Below are positions 40,101 to 50,825 of a DNA stretch of 64,000 nt, one piece after another. The notes under the pieces were generated by a model, which saw only the letters and a program-made list of their open reading frames with translations, made no database searches and was not told the DNA's origin. How positions within the stretch are numbered: the first letter of the stretch is position 1; the number at the start of each line of letters is the position of its first letter. Origin of the DNA: Arenicola marina (lineage: Eukaryota > Annelida > Polychaeta > Arenicolidae); NCBI GenBank assembly GCA_964019135.1, contig OZ025250.1, positions 52,203,357 to 52,267,356 on the forward strand, read 5' to 3'. The position numbers and the translations under genes are program-made.

Positions 40101-40750
40101 CGGTCTCGGAATCCGTGGTGTTCAGTGAGAGATTCTCGGCGTGAAAGATTTCCTCATCCGTCAGACTGACCTGGTAGTTGGCCAGCTCGCACGCGGCCCC
40201 TTTCACGCCCAGGGGCTTCATTTCCTGGGAAGTGGAAGAATCGGTGGATACAGATTGAGCCGGATCCAGGTTGGTGGAAAAGCGCCTCCTGGCGCTTGGA
40301 CTCTCTGTCAGCTGGACAGTCACTACCTGATCCAAAGACGGATAGCGCTCTGGCGGCAGCCTCTCCAAGACGGGCGGAGCGTAATCCCATTTCCGATCCA
40401 GAGAAGAGGAGAAGCGGTCGCCGTCGAATTACGTAGTGACGGGATCGTTTACAGCGGGGTTTGAAGCGTCAAGACTTGCTATCACACTTTGAAGTATCGT
40501 CGTGAATGTGTTTCGTTGGGGTTCGAGTCGATATAAAGAGTGAGGCGGAAGCGTGGAGTGCAGCGGCAGACCCTATGGAAGGCCGATAGCAGGATTCTGT
40601 GTGGACAATGATAAAGCGACCGAACCATTTGAAAAGTGCTTGGGGTCTATATATGCGGGGAGTAGGGTGGAGGATCGCTTACCGGTAAGGATACCATGCA
40701 GGCGGCAGGGCAACGCGTTTCGATGAGGGAGTGGGCTGCGGGATTGCAGG
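37108..40750 (-). pseudogene. Long Ser/Thr/Pro/Ala-rich coding region, unidentified, broken at about seven places
   Basis: Minus-strand coding character (GC-rich third positions, natural composition) runs for about 3.6 kb. From the 5' end: QSRSPLPHRNALPCRLHGIL, YIDPKHFSNGSVALSLSTQN, SLYRLEPQRNTFTTILQSVI, FDGDRFSSSLDRKWDYAPP. Later come KKSAYSLLFEMEDLDG, REKSVRELLSRFE, DLKKKFEVPG, SDDSSSSSDSSD and RTPSLSERKKIFKSWKSD. It ends at a donor-like CAAG|GTCAGT (37108). Breaks: TAG 40575, TAA 40431, frame changes near 39.70, 39.30, 38.99 and 37.31 kb, and TAG 38765. Coding continues naturally on both sides of each. The 5' end abuts the SINE at 40757. I do not recognise the family. Short basic SVxxLxxxFE-like motifs in a disordered chain suggest a cytoskeletal or scaffold protein, but that is only a guess. 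It may be a decayed gene, or a real large exon with consensus errors; the ARHGAP exons in the same window show none. Confidence 0.6.
38752..39153. promoter_or_regulatory. Cluster of CTCF-core-like palindromes
   Basis: CCACCAGGTGGC at 38752-38763; ACCGCCTGGCGGTG at 38991-39004; CACCTGGTGG at about 39067-39076; GCGCCACCTGGCGGC at about 39138-39152. They fit the CTCF core CCASYAGRKGGC on one strand or the other. They lie inside the broken coding region, so they could equally be codon-level coincidence. Confidence 0.35.
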
Positions 40751-40756
40751 GTACGT

Positions 40757-40948
40757 TGGTTGGTTGTATATTCAGGACACTTTAACCACTTTTTGGTTAT
40801 ATAGCGTCAATGGGAGAAGGTGGGGGAGAGTGGAGCCAAGTCCCCGGTGGTGACCCCCCTACTCTTTGCGAAGAAAGACATGCAGGATCTTCATCCCGCG
40901 ACCACACAGATATGGCCACAGCGGGGCTCGAACCACCAATCGTTAGGC
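40757..40948 (-). mobile_element. tRNA-related SINE, 5' part missing
   Basis: Same family as 4459 and 19176: CTCTTTGCGAAGAAAGACAT, GACCACACAGATATGGCC, CAGCGGGGCTCGAACCACC. On the minus strand its 5' end stops at the same head position as the 4459 copy (near CGTTAG). Its 3' end TATACAACCAACC meets the broken coding region. Confidence 0.87.
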
Positions 40949-40964
40949 GGGAAGGGCGGGGGGG

Positions 40965-41315
40965 GGGGGTGCGCCCGTATAGCGCCTCATAGTCTGTAGG
41001 CGAGTGTGTATTGGCGAGTAGAGGGGGGGGGGTGCGCCCGTATAGCGCATCACAGTCTGTAGGCGAGTGTGAATTGGCGAGTAGAGGGGGAGGGGGGGGG
41101 GGGGTGCGCCCGTATAGCGCATCACAGTCTGTAGGCGAGTGTGACTTGGCGAGTAGAGGGGGAGGGGGGGGGGGTGCGCCCGTATAGCGCATCACAGTCT
41201 GTAGGCGAGTGTGAATTGGCGAGTAGAGGGGGAGGGGGGGTGCGCCCGTATAGCGCATCACAGTCTGTAGGCGAGTGTGACTTGGCAAGTAGAGGGGGAG
41301 GGGGGGGGGGGGGGT
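40965..41315. repeat. About 60-70-bp array with G-runs
   Basis: Six units containing TGCGCCCGTATAGCGCATCA, CAGTCTGTAGGCGAGTGTGA and a variable G-run. Length differences are in the G-run. Confidence 0.93.
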
Positions 41316-41319
41316 GCGA

Positions 41320-43120
41320 TAGGAGCACGGTAATGCCGTATGTATATCATACCATTAGGGCGTATGTGTACGGTTCACCCCATCACCTGTGGATACGCTG
41401 GATTTTTCGCTGCTGCATTATTGGAGTATTGAGGGGGGTGGGGGCGGGGGGGCATGAACTGGTATGCCTTCCATGTTACAAATATGGTTACCACTATAGC
41501 CTATGGGGCTCTAAATTCCTCTGAAAAGGTGTTTCCGAGATGTGGAGGTGATCTCTCTAACCATTGCCTCTCGTCGCGACCAGCTGCGTCCAGTATTCTA
41601 GGCGCTGTGGGCCGGAATGTCTGTTTGGTATATCACTAATTGAATATACCGAAGACTATTACTTAAAGGGGATTTTACGCCTTTAATCTAGCCTCATACC
41701 GACATAGGGGTCAACTCGTATCCCCCAAGGCAAACGACGTATCAGTGACGTCACTATATCAGCCATATCAGTGACGCTGTAGAAGCTGTGACCCTTCCGT
41801 CATAGACAGTTACGCACCGCTATTCCGATCTGCAGTACCTCAAATACAACGTCACTCTTGTTTGAAAACGTCACACGGGGTAATAGAAAACGTCACTCAG
41901 GCTTAAAACGCCAAACACTTCCACAACGTCATCCCGGGTTTGTACGTCACTGAGGTGTACAACTCTAAACACGTCCACAACGTCATCCCGGGTTAGAACG
42001 TCACTCAGGTGTCCCTCCCCTGCAATTGTGCGAGGCTAAGTTTGACAGCAAGCAAGGAAGCCATTTTACTGTGGGCCGGTTGGCTGGCTGACCTCTGGAC
42101 ATGAGCGGTTATTCGACATTCGTCCTTCCTTTGAGTTGTTCGTTGTCATGGCCACATCATTTGAGTAGTAGTTGGCTGGCTGAGATGGCGGCCGAAAGGC
42201 GCTGGCGAAAAAGAATTTGCTGCTGTATCTTATCCACCTGCCATGCAGTGAGTACATATGTCTAATGTTAGACTCCGCGCATGCGCGAAAATGGAAGATG
42301 ACAATAAAAAAAAGTGTTTTAGTCAAGATGGGAAAATAGGTTTACTGAAGAGCAAACAAGTGCGATGAGTTCAGACGTTACTTATCGTCCATTACCAACT
42401 GTCTAACGACAGTAACGTCTGGTTTTCAGGCTAGTTCTTCGCAGGCTAGGAATCTAAGTCCGTCTCAAATCAGAGGGAATACGCATTGTTTCGACTGGAA
42501 CGCTATGCATACTGTTCACCTGGGCCTTCAACTGTTTATGTTCGACACAGTTAAATGTTATAATAAATGGGGCGAAAGTCATGTTTTAGGGATATTTTAG
42601 TATTAATTAACACAAATACCCTGTGTGAAACATTGTATCTAGTCGTAGTCGTATTCAAAAGATCGCGTAGACTGTAGTTTGGTGCGATTTGGGTTGCTAT
42701 GGTGACCGCGTGAGAATAGGTAAAGGGAGGCGCGTTGGTGGGAATTTGGCCGTCGAGGCGAGCACATTCTGGAAAGCACTCGATATTTGGAGCACACTCA
42801 ACCCATAGGAATAGGGTCCCTTTGGCATCTCTCTCAGACATGTGTATACTAAAAGAAATGTATATTGGAATTTAGTATCATAACGTGCCCTAGCAAATTC
42901 GGCGTCTTAATCTGGTGCGATATTCAAAGTAAACCGGGTCCATCTTCCATGTAAGCCGTCACGAAAATCGAGGGCACTCCTGCCAGTGAACAGGTATACA
43001 AAGTCTACAAACATGTACTCACAATCTGTACAGCGGCATACAGCACTGACATGTGTATGGACAGCACCTTAGTGTACAGATTGTGCAGTCACAGATGAAC
43101 AGTACAAGAATGACAGCAGG
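41320..43120. other. Intergenic, no gene seen
   Basis: Unique DNA. Around 41870-42005 short words (AACGTCATCCCGGGTT, ACGTCACTCAGG) repeat a few times. GTTGCTATGGTGAC at 42693 resembles an RFX X-box. Confidence 0.6.
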
Positions 43121-43129
43121 CCAATGAGG

Positions 43130-44630
43130 TTTGGTGTGAGGGGTGGATGGTTGGAGAGGGGTATGAGGGACAGTTGGAAAGCCAACCCTGGCAAGGAAGC
43201 GACATGACGTGACAGGTCAGAAGGCAACCCTGGCAAGGAAGCGACATGACATGACAGGTTGGAAGCCAACCTTTCCCTGCATCTGAAGCGACACGACATG
43301 ACAGTTCGAAAGCCAACCCTGGCAAGGACACAACAGCTCGAAACCCAACCCTGGCAAGGAAGCGACATGACGTGACAGGTCAGAAGCCAACCCTGGCAAG
43401 GAAGCGACATGACGTGACAGGTTGGAAGCCAACCTTGGTAAGGAAGCGACATGACGTGACAGGTTGGAAGCCAACCTTTCCCTGCATCTGAAGCGACATG
43501 ACAGTTCGAAAGCCAACCCTGGCAAGGACATGACAGGACACGACAGTTCGAAACCCATCCCTGGCAAGGAAGCGACATGACGTGACAGGTCAGAAGCCAA
43601 CCCTGGCAAGGAAGCGACATGACGTGACAGGTTGGAAGCCCACCTTGGTAAGGAAGCGACATGACATGACAGTTCAGAACCCAAACTTTTCCTGCATCTG
43701 AAGCGACACGACATGACAGTTTGAAAGCCAACCCTGGCAAGGACACAAAGGACACGACAGTTCGAAACCTAACCCTGGCAAGGACACGACAGGACACGAC
43801 AGTTCGAAAGCCAACCCTGGCAAGGAAGCGAATGATGTGACAGTTGGAAGCCCACCGTGGTAAGGAAGCGACATGACATGACAGGTCAGAAGCCAACCCT
43901 GGCAAGGAAGCGACATGACGTGACAGGTTGGAAGCCAACCTTGTCAAGGAAGCGACATGACGTGACAGTTCATAACCCAACCTTTCCCTGCATCTGAAGC
44001 GACACAACATGACAGTTCAAAACCCAACCCTGGCAAGAACACGACATGACGTGACAGGTGGGAAGCTAACTCTGGCAAGGAAATGACAGGACTCGACAGT
44101 TCGAAACCCAACCCTGGCAAGGAAACGACATGACGTGACAGGTGGGAAGCTAACACTGGCAAGAAGATGACAGGACACGACAGTTCAAAACCCAACTGTG
44201 GTAAGGAAACGACAGGACACGACAGTTCGAAACCCAACTGTGGTAAGGAAACGACAGGACACGACAGTTCGAAACCCAACCCAGGCAACAAAATGCCAGG
44301 ACACGACAGTTCGAAACCCAACCCCGGCAAAGAAACGACATGACGTGACAGGTGGGAAGCCAACCCAGGCAAGGAAATGACAGGACCCAACTGTTCTATA
44401 GCCGACCCTGGCAACAAAATGACAGGACACGACAGTTCGAAACCCAACCCCGGCAAAGAAACGACATGACGTGACAGGTGGGAAGCCAACCCAGGCAAGG
44501 AAATGACAGGACCCAACTGTTCTATAGCCGACCCTGGCAACAAAATGACAGGACACGACAGTTCGAAACCCAACCCCGGCAAAGAAACGACATGACGTGA
44601 CAGGTCAAAAGCCAACCCAGGCAAGGTAGC
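43130..44630. repeat. 42-bp minisatellite
   Basis: About 35 units of GGCAAGGAAGCGACATGACG plus TGACAGGTTGGAAGCCAACC and CT, with ACACGACAGTTCGAAACCC variants. Longer blocks repeat: the stretch at about 44380-44450 recurs at about 44504-44574. Confidence 0.96.
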
Positions 44631-44809
44631 AAAGTAGTCCTATTAGAATGCTTGTGATGCATTTTATACTGCTCCTCTCCAACAACACCCGTATCCTAAA
44701 CTTTAAAGTCATAAATGCCGTAGACACACGTTTCGGCCTATATTTTCCGCGATTGTGCTGCGATCGCTCTACAAATCACTGATATGAAAAAGCAACGGTT
44801 TACAGATAA

Positions 44810-44945
44810 CTCGCCACAAAACGAACTCGCCACAAGAGAACTCGCCACACTTTGGAGAACTCGCCACAAACGGACCGGTGAACTCGCCACATTTTCTGGT
44901 GAACTCGCCAATCTCGCCACATCTCGTGGTGAACTCGCCACACCT
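44810..44945. repeat. Short array of GAACTCGCCACA
   Basis: About nine copies of AACTCGCCACA with spacers of 2-9 bp. Confidence 0.9.
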
Positions 44946-44949
44946 CCTG

Positions 44950-46070
44950 TTTAATCGTCACAGGATTAGTATATTACTATTGAGGCCTTTTTGGTACTAT
45001 AGTTATTTCGCTTAGTATACTGGAGATTATCTCATTAAATTCGGCTGGGGTTCCGGCAGATCGGAAGGAGGCGCTTTCGCTGTTGGAATGTCGCCATATT
45101 GATTCATTCAGTCAGGCGTGTTTGCTATATTGGGCGAAGTCGCTGTAGTTATATATTATGCAGTCATGAGGCTCAGCGACAAATATCAAGAAATAACTGG
45201 TCCCTAACCTGGTTCCCCAAGAAATATTGTGGATGTTGACATCTTGGTAGGTCGTGAAACTTCATAATTACTGTGACAAATGTAAGATGTTAAGCAGTTA
45301 ATTTAATGGTTTTGGCCACGAACTTCTACGACGATCACGTACATTCTACTTATGTATATTGTGTTCCACATAAGCGCCTATTACTGTTGCAGACAATGTC
45401 ACAATCGGTCAGTACATAAGGGCGGTAAATTTAAAATTTAATTAGTTTTGCGGATTCGGGCGGATCATGTTGTTATTGCAAAATGCAATCAACAATGTTT
45501 TGTGCTGTCAATTCTATATTGGTATAGGGCAAATTTCACGCTATTGCATTGATCGGTGCGTGCAATTTTTATCATTAATTAATGATTACTCAGAAGTGGG
45601 TTGCAGTTTAATAAAAGTTTTAGTTTCCAAAGAATCCAAATTTATCAGTTACCGTCATTGTTATGCGAAAATCTAATTTGTTAAATTTCTTTTCCTAACG
45701 TAACCCAGGTCAGTCCGTTCGTTACTTTAACATAAATCAACACCTCATTTCGTACGTACAATGAAAAATATTATGAAAGGGAATGATGACCATGGGAACT
45801 GCTATTAGATACAATGTAGAGGTCATTTTCGTCAGTTGTTCTCAGTTACGTTGGTCTGCGAAAGACGATGGATTTTGCTTTGTTTTCAAGTGATGCGATT
45901 TGCGTCGCGGCTTTTGCGGGATTTACTGTTCACTGGGTAGGCTAAGGGCTACGTAAGACTTTTGTGAGTTTCCCTTATAAGGTGTCTTATACAGAGTCAC
46001 CGGACATAATGAAAAGTGTATTTGAAATTTCAAACTTTTAATAAAATCGATTTATAGAAAGTTACAACTT
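44950..46070. other. Intergenic, nothing recognised
   Basis: AT-rich unique DNA without a supported gene. Confidence 0.6.
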
Positions 46071-46076
46071 TTTATA

Positions 46077-46160
46077 GAACTTAGTTTTTCAACGATAAAC
46101 TTAGTTTTTCAACGATAAACTTAGTTTTTCAACGATAAACTTAGTTTTTCAACGATAAAC
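46077..46160. repeat. Array of ACTTAGTTTTTCAACGATAA (about 21 bp)
   Basis: Four nearly perfect tandem copies. Confidence 0.95.
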
Positions 46161-46169
46161 ATATTGAAA

Positions 46170-47280
46170 ACTTTAAATATTAATACACAGTTTCGCAAAT
46201 AGACTAAATCCCAGACAATGAAAGGCTCTATAGTTGCCATGGCATCCTCGTGGCTGGTATAAATATAGAGCATGTATTGTTCAAAGCACGTTCGGCACCA
46301 TGGCAACCATCATTTTATGACGCGTGTTTTAGTATTTTGGCGACAGAGCGTCTGCTGCCAATGGCGTGTCAGCATGGAGAAATATTCTTTGTGTCATAAA
46401 AAAGGATAACATCGCAGTACAAACGTAAGTTTGGTATCATTAAAATGGTCTAGTGTTGCTTTCTCACGTCAGGTATTTTGAGAGTGATCGAGGCAAATTC
46501 GCGGAAAATATGGGCCGAAACGTGTGTCTACGGTATTTATGACTTTGACTTTTTTTTTTTTTAGGGAACCATATTCTATCTCTCTATTGACAGACAAACA
46601 CTGTGACAGGTCCGCTTCACAAGTTGCTCGAGGTTTCCAAATAAAGCACTCACCTCTAGTTCTTACTTCATGCACTTTCATAGCATTAGCCTCTACGACT
46701 GTCTTAAGGAAATAAGTCGGCTGCAAGTACTACTCCCTTTACTACTTTAGTTCAGCTAGCAAGCCGCTGTGGCTACGGCCAACAGAACAGCGTCTTGCTT
46801 CCAAGCGCACCCCGCTCATTAGCAGAGGGAAGCGACGACAACACCCGGGACGTTTTGCATCGCTTAAGTGAATCTACACATTGTACAGCGCTCTCTTACC
46901 AACATAACTTGCAGGAAAAGGTATTAGCGTCTAATTTTGCGCGGTAGAATTGTTGTCAGACGTTCTGGAGCGCGAGAAACAACAACTTTGCACCAGTAAC
47001 AACCGAAAACGAATCAAGCTCCGCCATGTTTGCAGTTGCACTTCCTGCCGAGAAGCGGTGCGCACTAACGTACAAATTGTGTGCTCGCCGTAACTGAAAG
47101 ACTCCTCGCTGGCTTCGTGCCGCGGGGTCCCCCTGCGTGATGAATAGTATGGAGGGGGTTGATGGGGAACCCGCCCAAATGTAGCCAACATTTCCAGACG
47201 TTCTCTTCTAATGTTGGTTTTCATATGAAATGTGGGTTTTGTGGATTTACTTTTTTTTAGGAATATTTTATTTGTATAAA
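46170..47280. other. Intergenic; CpG-richer stretch at 46740-47160
   Basis: The 46740-47160 part is richer in CpG than its surroundings and has ACTTCCTG (ETS-like). GTTGCCATGGCATC (46233) and CACCATGGCAAC (46296) resemble X-boxes. It could be a promoter, but I can attach no gene. Confidence 0.4.
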
Positions 47281-47287
47281 ATCTGTA

Positions 47288-47358
47288 AAATAAGCTGTAT
47301 TTCGATGAAAAATAAGCTGTATTTCGATGAAAAATAAGCTGTATTTCGATGAAAAATA
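47288..47358. repeat. About 22-bp array, AATAAGCTGTATTTCGATGA
   Basis: Three perfect tandem copies and part of a fourth. Confidence 0.95.
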
Positions 47359-47379
47359 CCCCGCCCCCCTCCGGCGGGA

Positions 47380-48370
47380 ATAAAGGTAGCTGACGGTCGG
47401 AGCGGGATCAATTGCTACTTTTCCGGCATTTTCCAAAGGTGGATGCTCGTCTTAACTGTTCAGCATTCCCCATCCGTTTCCGAGGGAGGGGAATACACCT
47501 GATGCCGCCCAAACCCACAAAATTAGTGAGAGCAGGGGCTGACACAGGGGCGGGAGTCCTCACCCGCCCGCTTTTCTGAAACATCCCTAAGCAACAATGA
47601 ATTTGGTGCCCCCCGCCTGTTTGTACTGCATCCCCTACTTTGTTGGTATCAAGCTCGGGAGGTGGGGACGGGGCGGGGGGGGGGGGGGGGGGGGCAAGAC
47701 TGACAAGCGTAACTTCGGCGTACGGCGGGAGCTGAAATTACGTACTCCTCGCGTTGAACCAAGAATTGCACAAACAACTTGCCGTTGGCCGTTACCGTTG
47801 GCCCGTGCATGCTCCACTGTCACCGGGCCGGGGCCGGGGCCGGGGCCGCCGCTGGGCGCTGGGAGGTTATTTAATTCATTGCTCGGTTTGGGATGGGGGG
47901 GGTCCGCGGTAAAGTCCCCCCCCCCCGTCCGCTCGGTCGAGGTTTTACCATCGAAATTCGCTCGGTCGGGGCGTTTTAATCTTTTGCGGCAACCCGTCTA
48001 TGAACGCACATTTTCAGAGCCCCCCCCCCCCCCCCTTCCACCCCGGTCAAAAGTTTTTAAACATCGGCTCTGTAGCTATAGGGATATCTTTTTCATCACA
48101 AATATCCACTCTCTCAGGCATCAAGGCACCCCACGGAACCCTCCCACCAACCCCTCCCCCCCCCCCCACCGGCCGCCGAGTTACTGACGGTTTAAAATAT
48201 TCTGAGATCCACACCCCTCCCGCTGTCATTTGCTCAGTTAGATGGTCTTGAATGCAAATTAAACATCAATGGAACGCTGAAAGAACTTCCACTTAAGTTA
48301 TGCTTTCAAAGGTTTTAATGCAACGATGTCACTGATCTGGTAAAGTCGGACCATTTGAAACAAACGACCG
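47380..48370. other. GC-rich intergenic DNA, no gene seen
   Basis: Contains G-runs (47670-47693) and C-runs (47919, 48020, 48157), plus GGGGCCGGGGCCGGGGCCGC at about 47828. An open frame at 47597-48187 shows no recognisable domain and follows base composition. Confidence 0.6.
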
Positions 48371-49726
48371 TTAAAGTCCATCTCTTATGTCCTATGTTAC
48401 TTTGCATATATTTGATCCATTTGCACTATATTAACGAAATTCCATACGCACTGAATTTATTTGCCACCAATATTACCAATATTAGCCATTTTATCACAGA
48501 CCTGCCCAAACAAGTAGAAGATAGACAGGGGCAAGTATTTCATTGATTCGTGACGTCACAAGATGAACCGGTTTCGTTGCGCAATACGGTTAGCGCGACT
48601 TTTGAGCATGGCGTCTATAGGAGGGCCATTGTCCTTCCGCATCGATCGGGATGCAGCTATGCCAGCAAGATTATTTGGAATTAATCATAGTGAGGGTGAA
48701 GAAGAACAAGTGGAGGTATTAGGGCAACCGGAGCATGTGTTCTGCCGCCGTATCTTACGCTTCGAGCCATCTCGACTGGAGATTGCTAAGGAACTGTAAT
48801 AGTTGAAAACCTCAAAACGCCCTTCGCAAAACAGTAGTGCGAACGCCTCATTCATAAAAAGTGATGCTTATTATATCATGGGATCTAGATCAAAAACCTG
48901 CAAATATGTCTTGTAATCAAATAAAATATTAATTGGGCGACCAGCAGGCAAATTGGTGAAAGCTACTTAGTAATTTGTCCCAACCGGACCCCATAACGTT
49001 CGGGTTTCCACAAGTATTACTATAAAAAGTACGTGATGAAACATATGATTGGATTAGTGCGCTGCGTACTTTTTAGGCTAGGCCGATAAATGCCGACCTC
49101 CCTCCCTTCTGATGTGCATAAAGAAGTTCTTTTACTACATACATTTAACCCTGGATCTAGATTGTATGTCTACGATTGGACGTCTACTGTAGCCTAGCCC
49201 ACCCTTTCCATTTTGGGGAAGAAACGTAGCCCGTAGGCTGGCAACACTGGCAGTGGATACTGTCCTGAATCTGTTAAACTGTTTGTTTTCAGTAACAGTC
49301 TGTGAGTCATTGTCACGAATGTTGCTCTAACCAACAAGACCACACCTCTAATGTCATAGATCTAGGTCTATCTAGATCTACATGTGGCAAATATTCATCA
49401 TGAGATAATGTTAACCGAAATAAACATCTAAGTTAGAGCTTCCCTGCTGCACGTCTACATTCATTCAAACACCGCGGGCAGTCGAAGCGAGCGAGGCGCA
49501 CTCAAACCGGTTCATCTTGTGACGTCACAAATCTGTACTCTGGGCGGGGGTTTAGAAATGGATCGTTCGCTGCTTGAGTTTATTTTGGTGACTTTAGATA
49601 TTAATATTTATGGCATAAGAGACATTGTAAAATAATTGCATCTGATAAATGGCTTTAGTAACCACTGGGAAATGTATATTTGGAAGTGGTTTAGTAACAA
49701 ATACCCCCCCAAGAGATGGACTTTAA
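48371..49726. mobile_element. TTAA-flanked non-autonomous DNA element, copy 2
   Basis: TTAA at both ends and the same AGTCCATCTCTTATG / AAGAGATGGACT tips as copy 1, in the same orientation. A perfect 25-bp inverted pair lies inside (48550-48574 and 49504-49528, starting GTGACGTCACAAGATG). A 64-codon frame from 48607 ([20 protein letters not shown]) is partly kept in copy 1 but broken there. I do not recognise it. Confidence 0.88.
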
Positions 49727-50825
49727 ACTATAGCCCAGAACCCTAGGCTGTGTGGGCTGAAACACAGCCTAGTCTCATTCCATAGTAAAATTCTGGTCTG
49801 GAACAACCCCATTTCAGGGTTGTTTGACTGATATGATATGATACAATTCTTCTTCTATATTTGACTGTTGATCTAAATTGGGCTATAGAAGTGTGGGAAT
49901 ATATATTGGTATAGAATAGACTCAAGAAAGTGTTGGTATATATATATATTGAAAGCATTGCTATGTACACTAGAAGACTTCTGCGAAACAACATGCAATT
50001 TAAATAAATATTTAGATGAATCTAGAAAAAATCACTGACACACAAATCGGCACTGCTTTCCACCTCGATCCACTGGGGGGCCAAAAGGGACAAAAGCTGA
50101 GGGGTCACTGAGGCCTTGGCAATGACAACCAGGTATCTGAACCCCAATTTTTCAGGAAAAGATACATGGGCCTCATGAACCTTCACAGCAAACCAGGGCC
50201 AGGATTCCAGAGCATACTCAGCTGAGTCATGTGAAATACATGTCAAATAAAGCAAAGCTTAACTTGGCATCCTTCCAGAAGAGCTGGCAACTGATATTAC
50301 TGAAGACATTCTCCACAAAATCCTAAAAAAGGGACTACAGCTATAACTAATACAAATATCTGTAACGTTGTCAGTGTAACAACATTGTAGAAAGCAAAAA
50401 TCTCAGGAGAATTTAAATACTTAAGGCAACCCAGCCTGCTCCAATGACTTGCTGTGTATGGTGTGGCATATAGATCTATATAGGCAGTTCTATAGTGCCA
50501 GACAACTAATTAGAACATATTGTGAATTTAAGAATAACTGCATGGTGCTTTATGACAATAGCAGCCAGAATTCTTTTCTACCAGCGCTGCTTGCCTAGCA
50601 TTTCTGATATATGATATATATGCATGCAATATGAAGAAATAACATTACATTTTTCACCTTCCCCCCCTTTGCTTTACATATAAGCCTTGTAAATGAACAG
50701 TATCAGTACTCATTATCATTTAAAATTGAAACAACTGAATTTTTAGTTGCCATATCAAGTAACTACCTGACCGAAATTTCACCCACAAATTACCTTGCAT
50801 GCTGTTACCTCCCTTGTGGATAAGG
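49727..50825. other. Unique DNA between the TTAA element and the satellite
   Basis: AT-rich; no gene, RNA or repeat recognised. The minus-strand frame at 50022-50255 has no domain that I know. Confidence 0.6.

Noticed and set aside
43069-44624. 226- and 313-codon frames with SLPGLASDLSRHVA repeats
   Set aside because: 42-bp array, a multiple of three; no gene context, several frames open.
46740-47230. A minus-strand gene start (97-codon frame at 46931-47224)
   Set aside because: No domain, no splice continuation and only a modest CpG rise.
47597-48187. 196-codon frame in GC-rich DNA
   Set aside because: It spans homopolymer G and C runs and shows no recognisable domain or codon bias.
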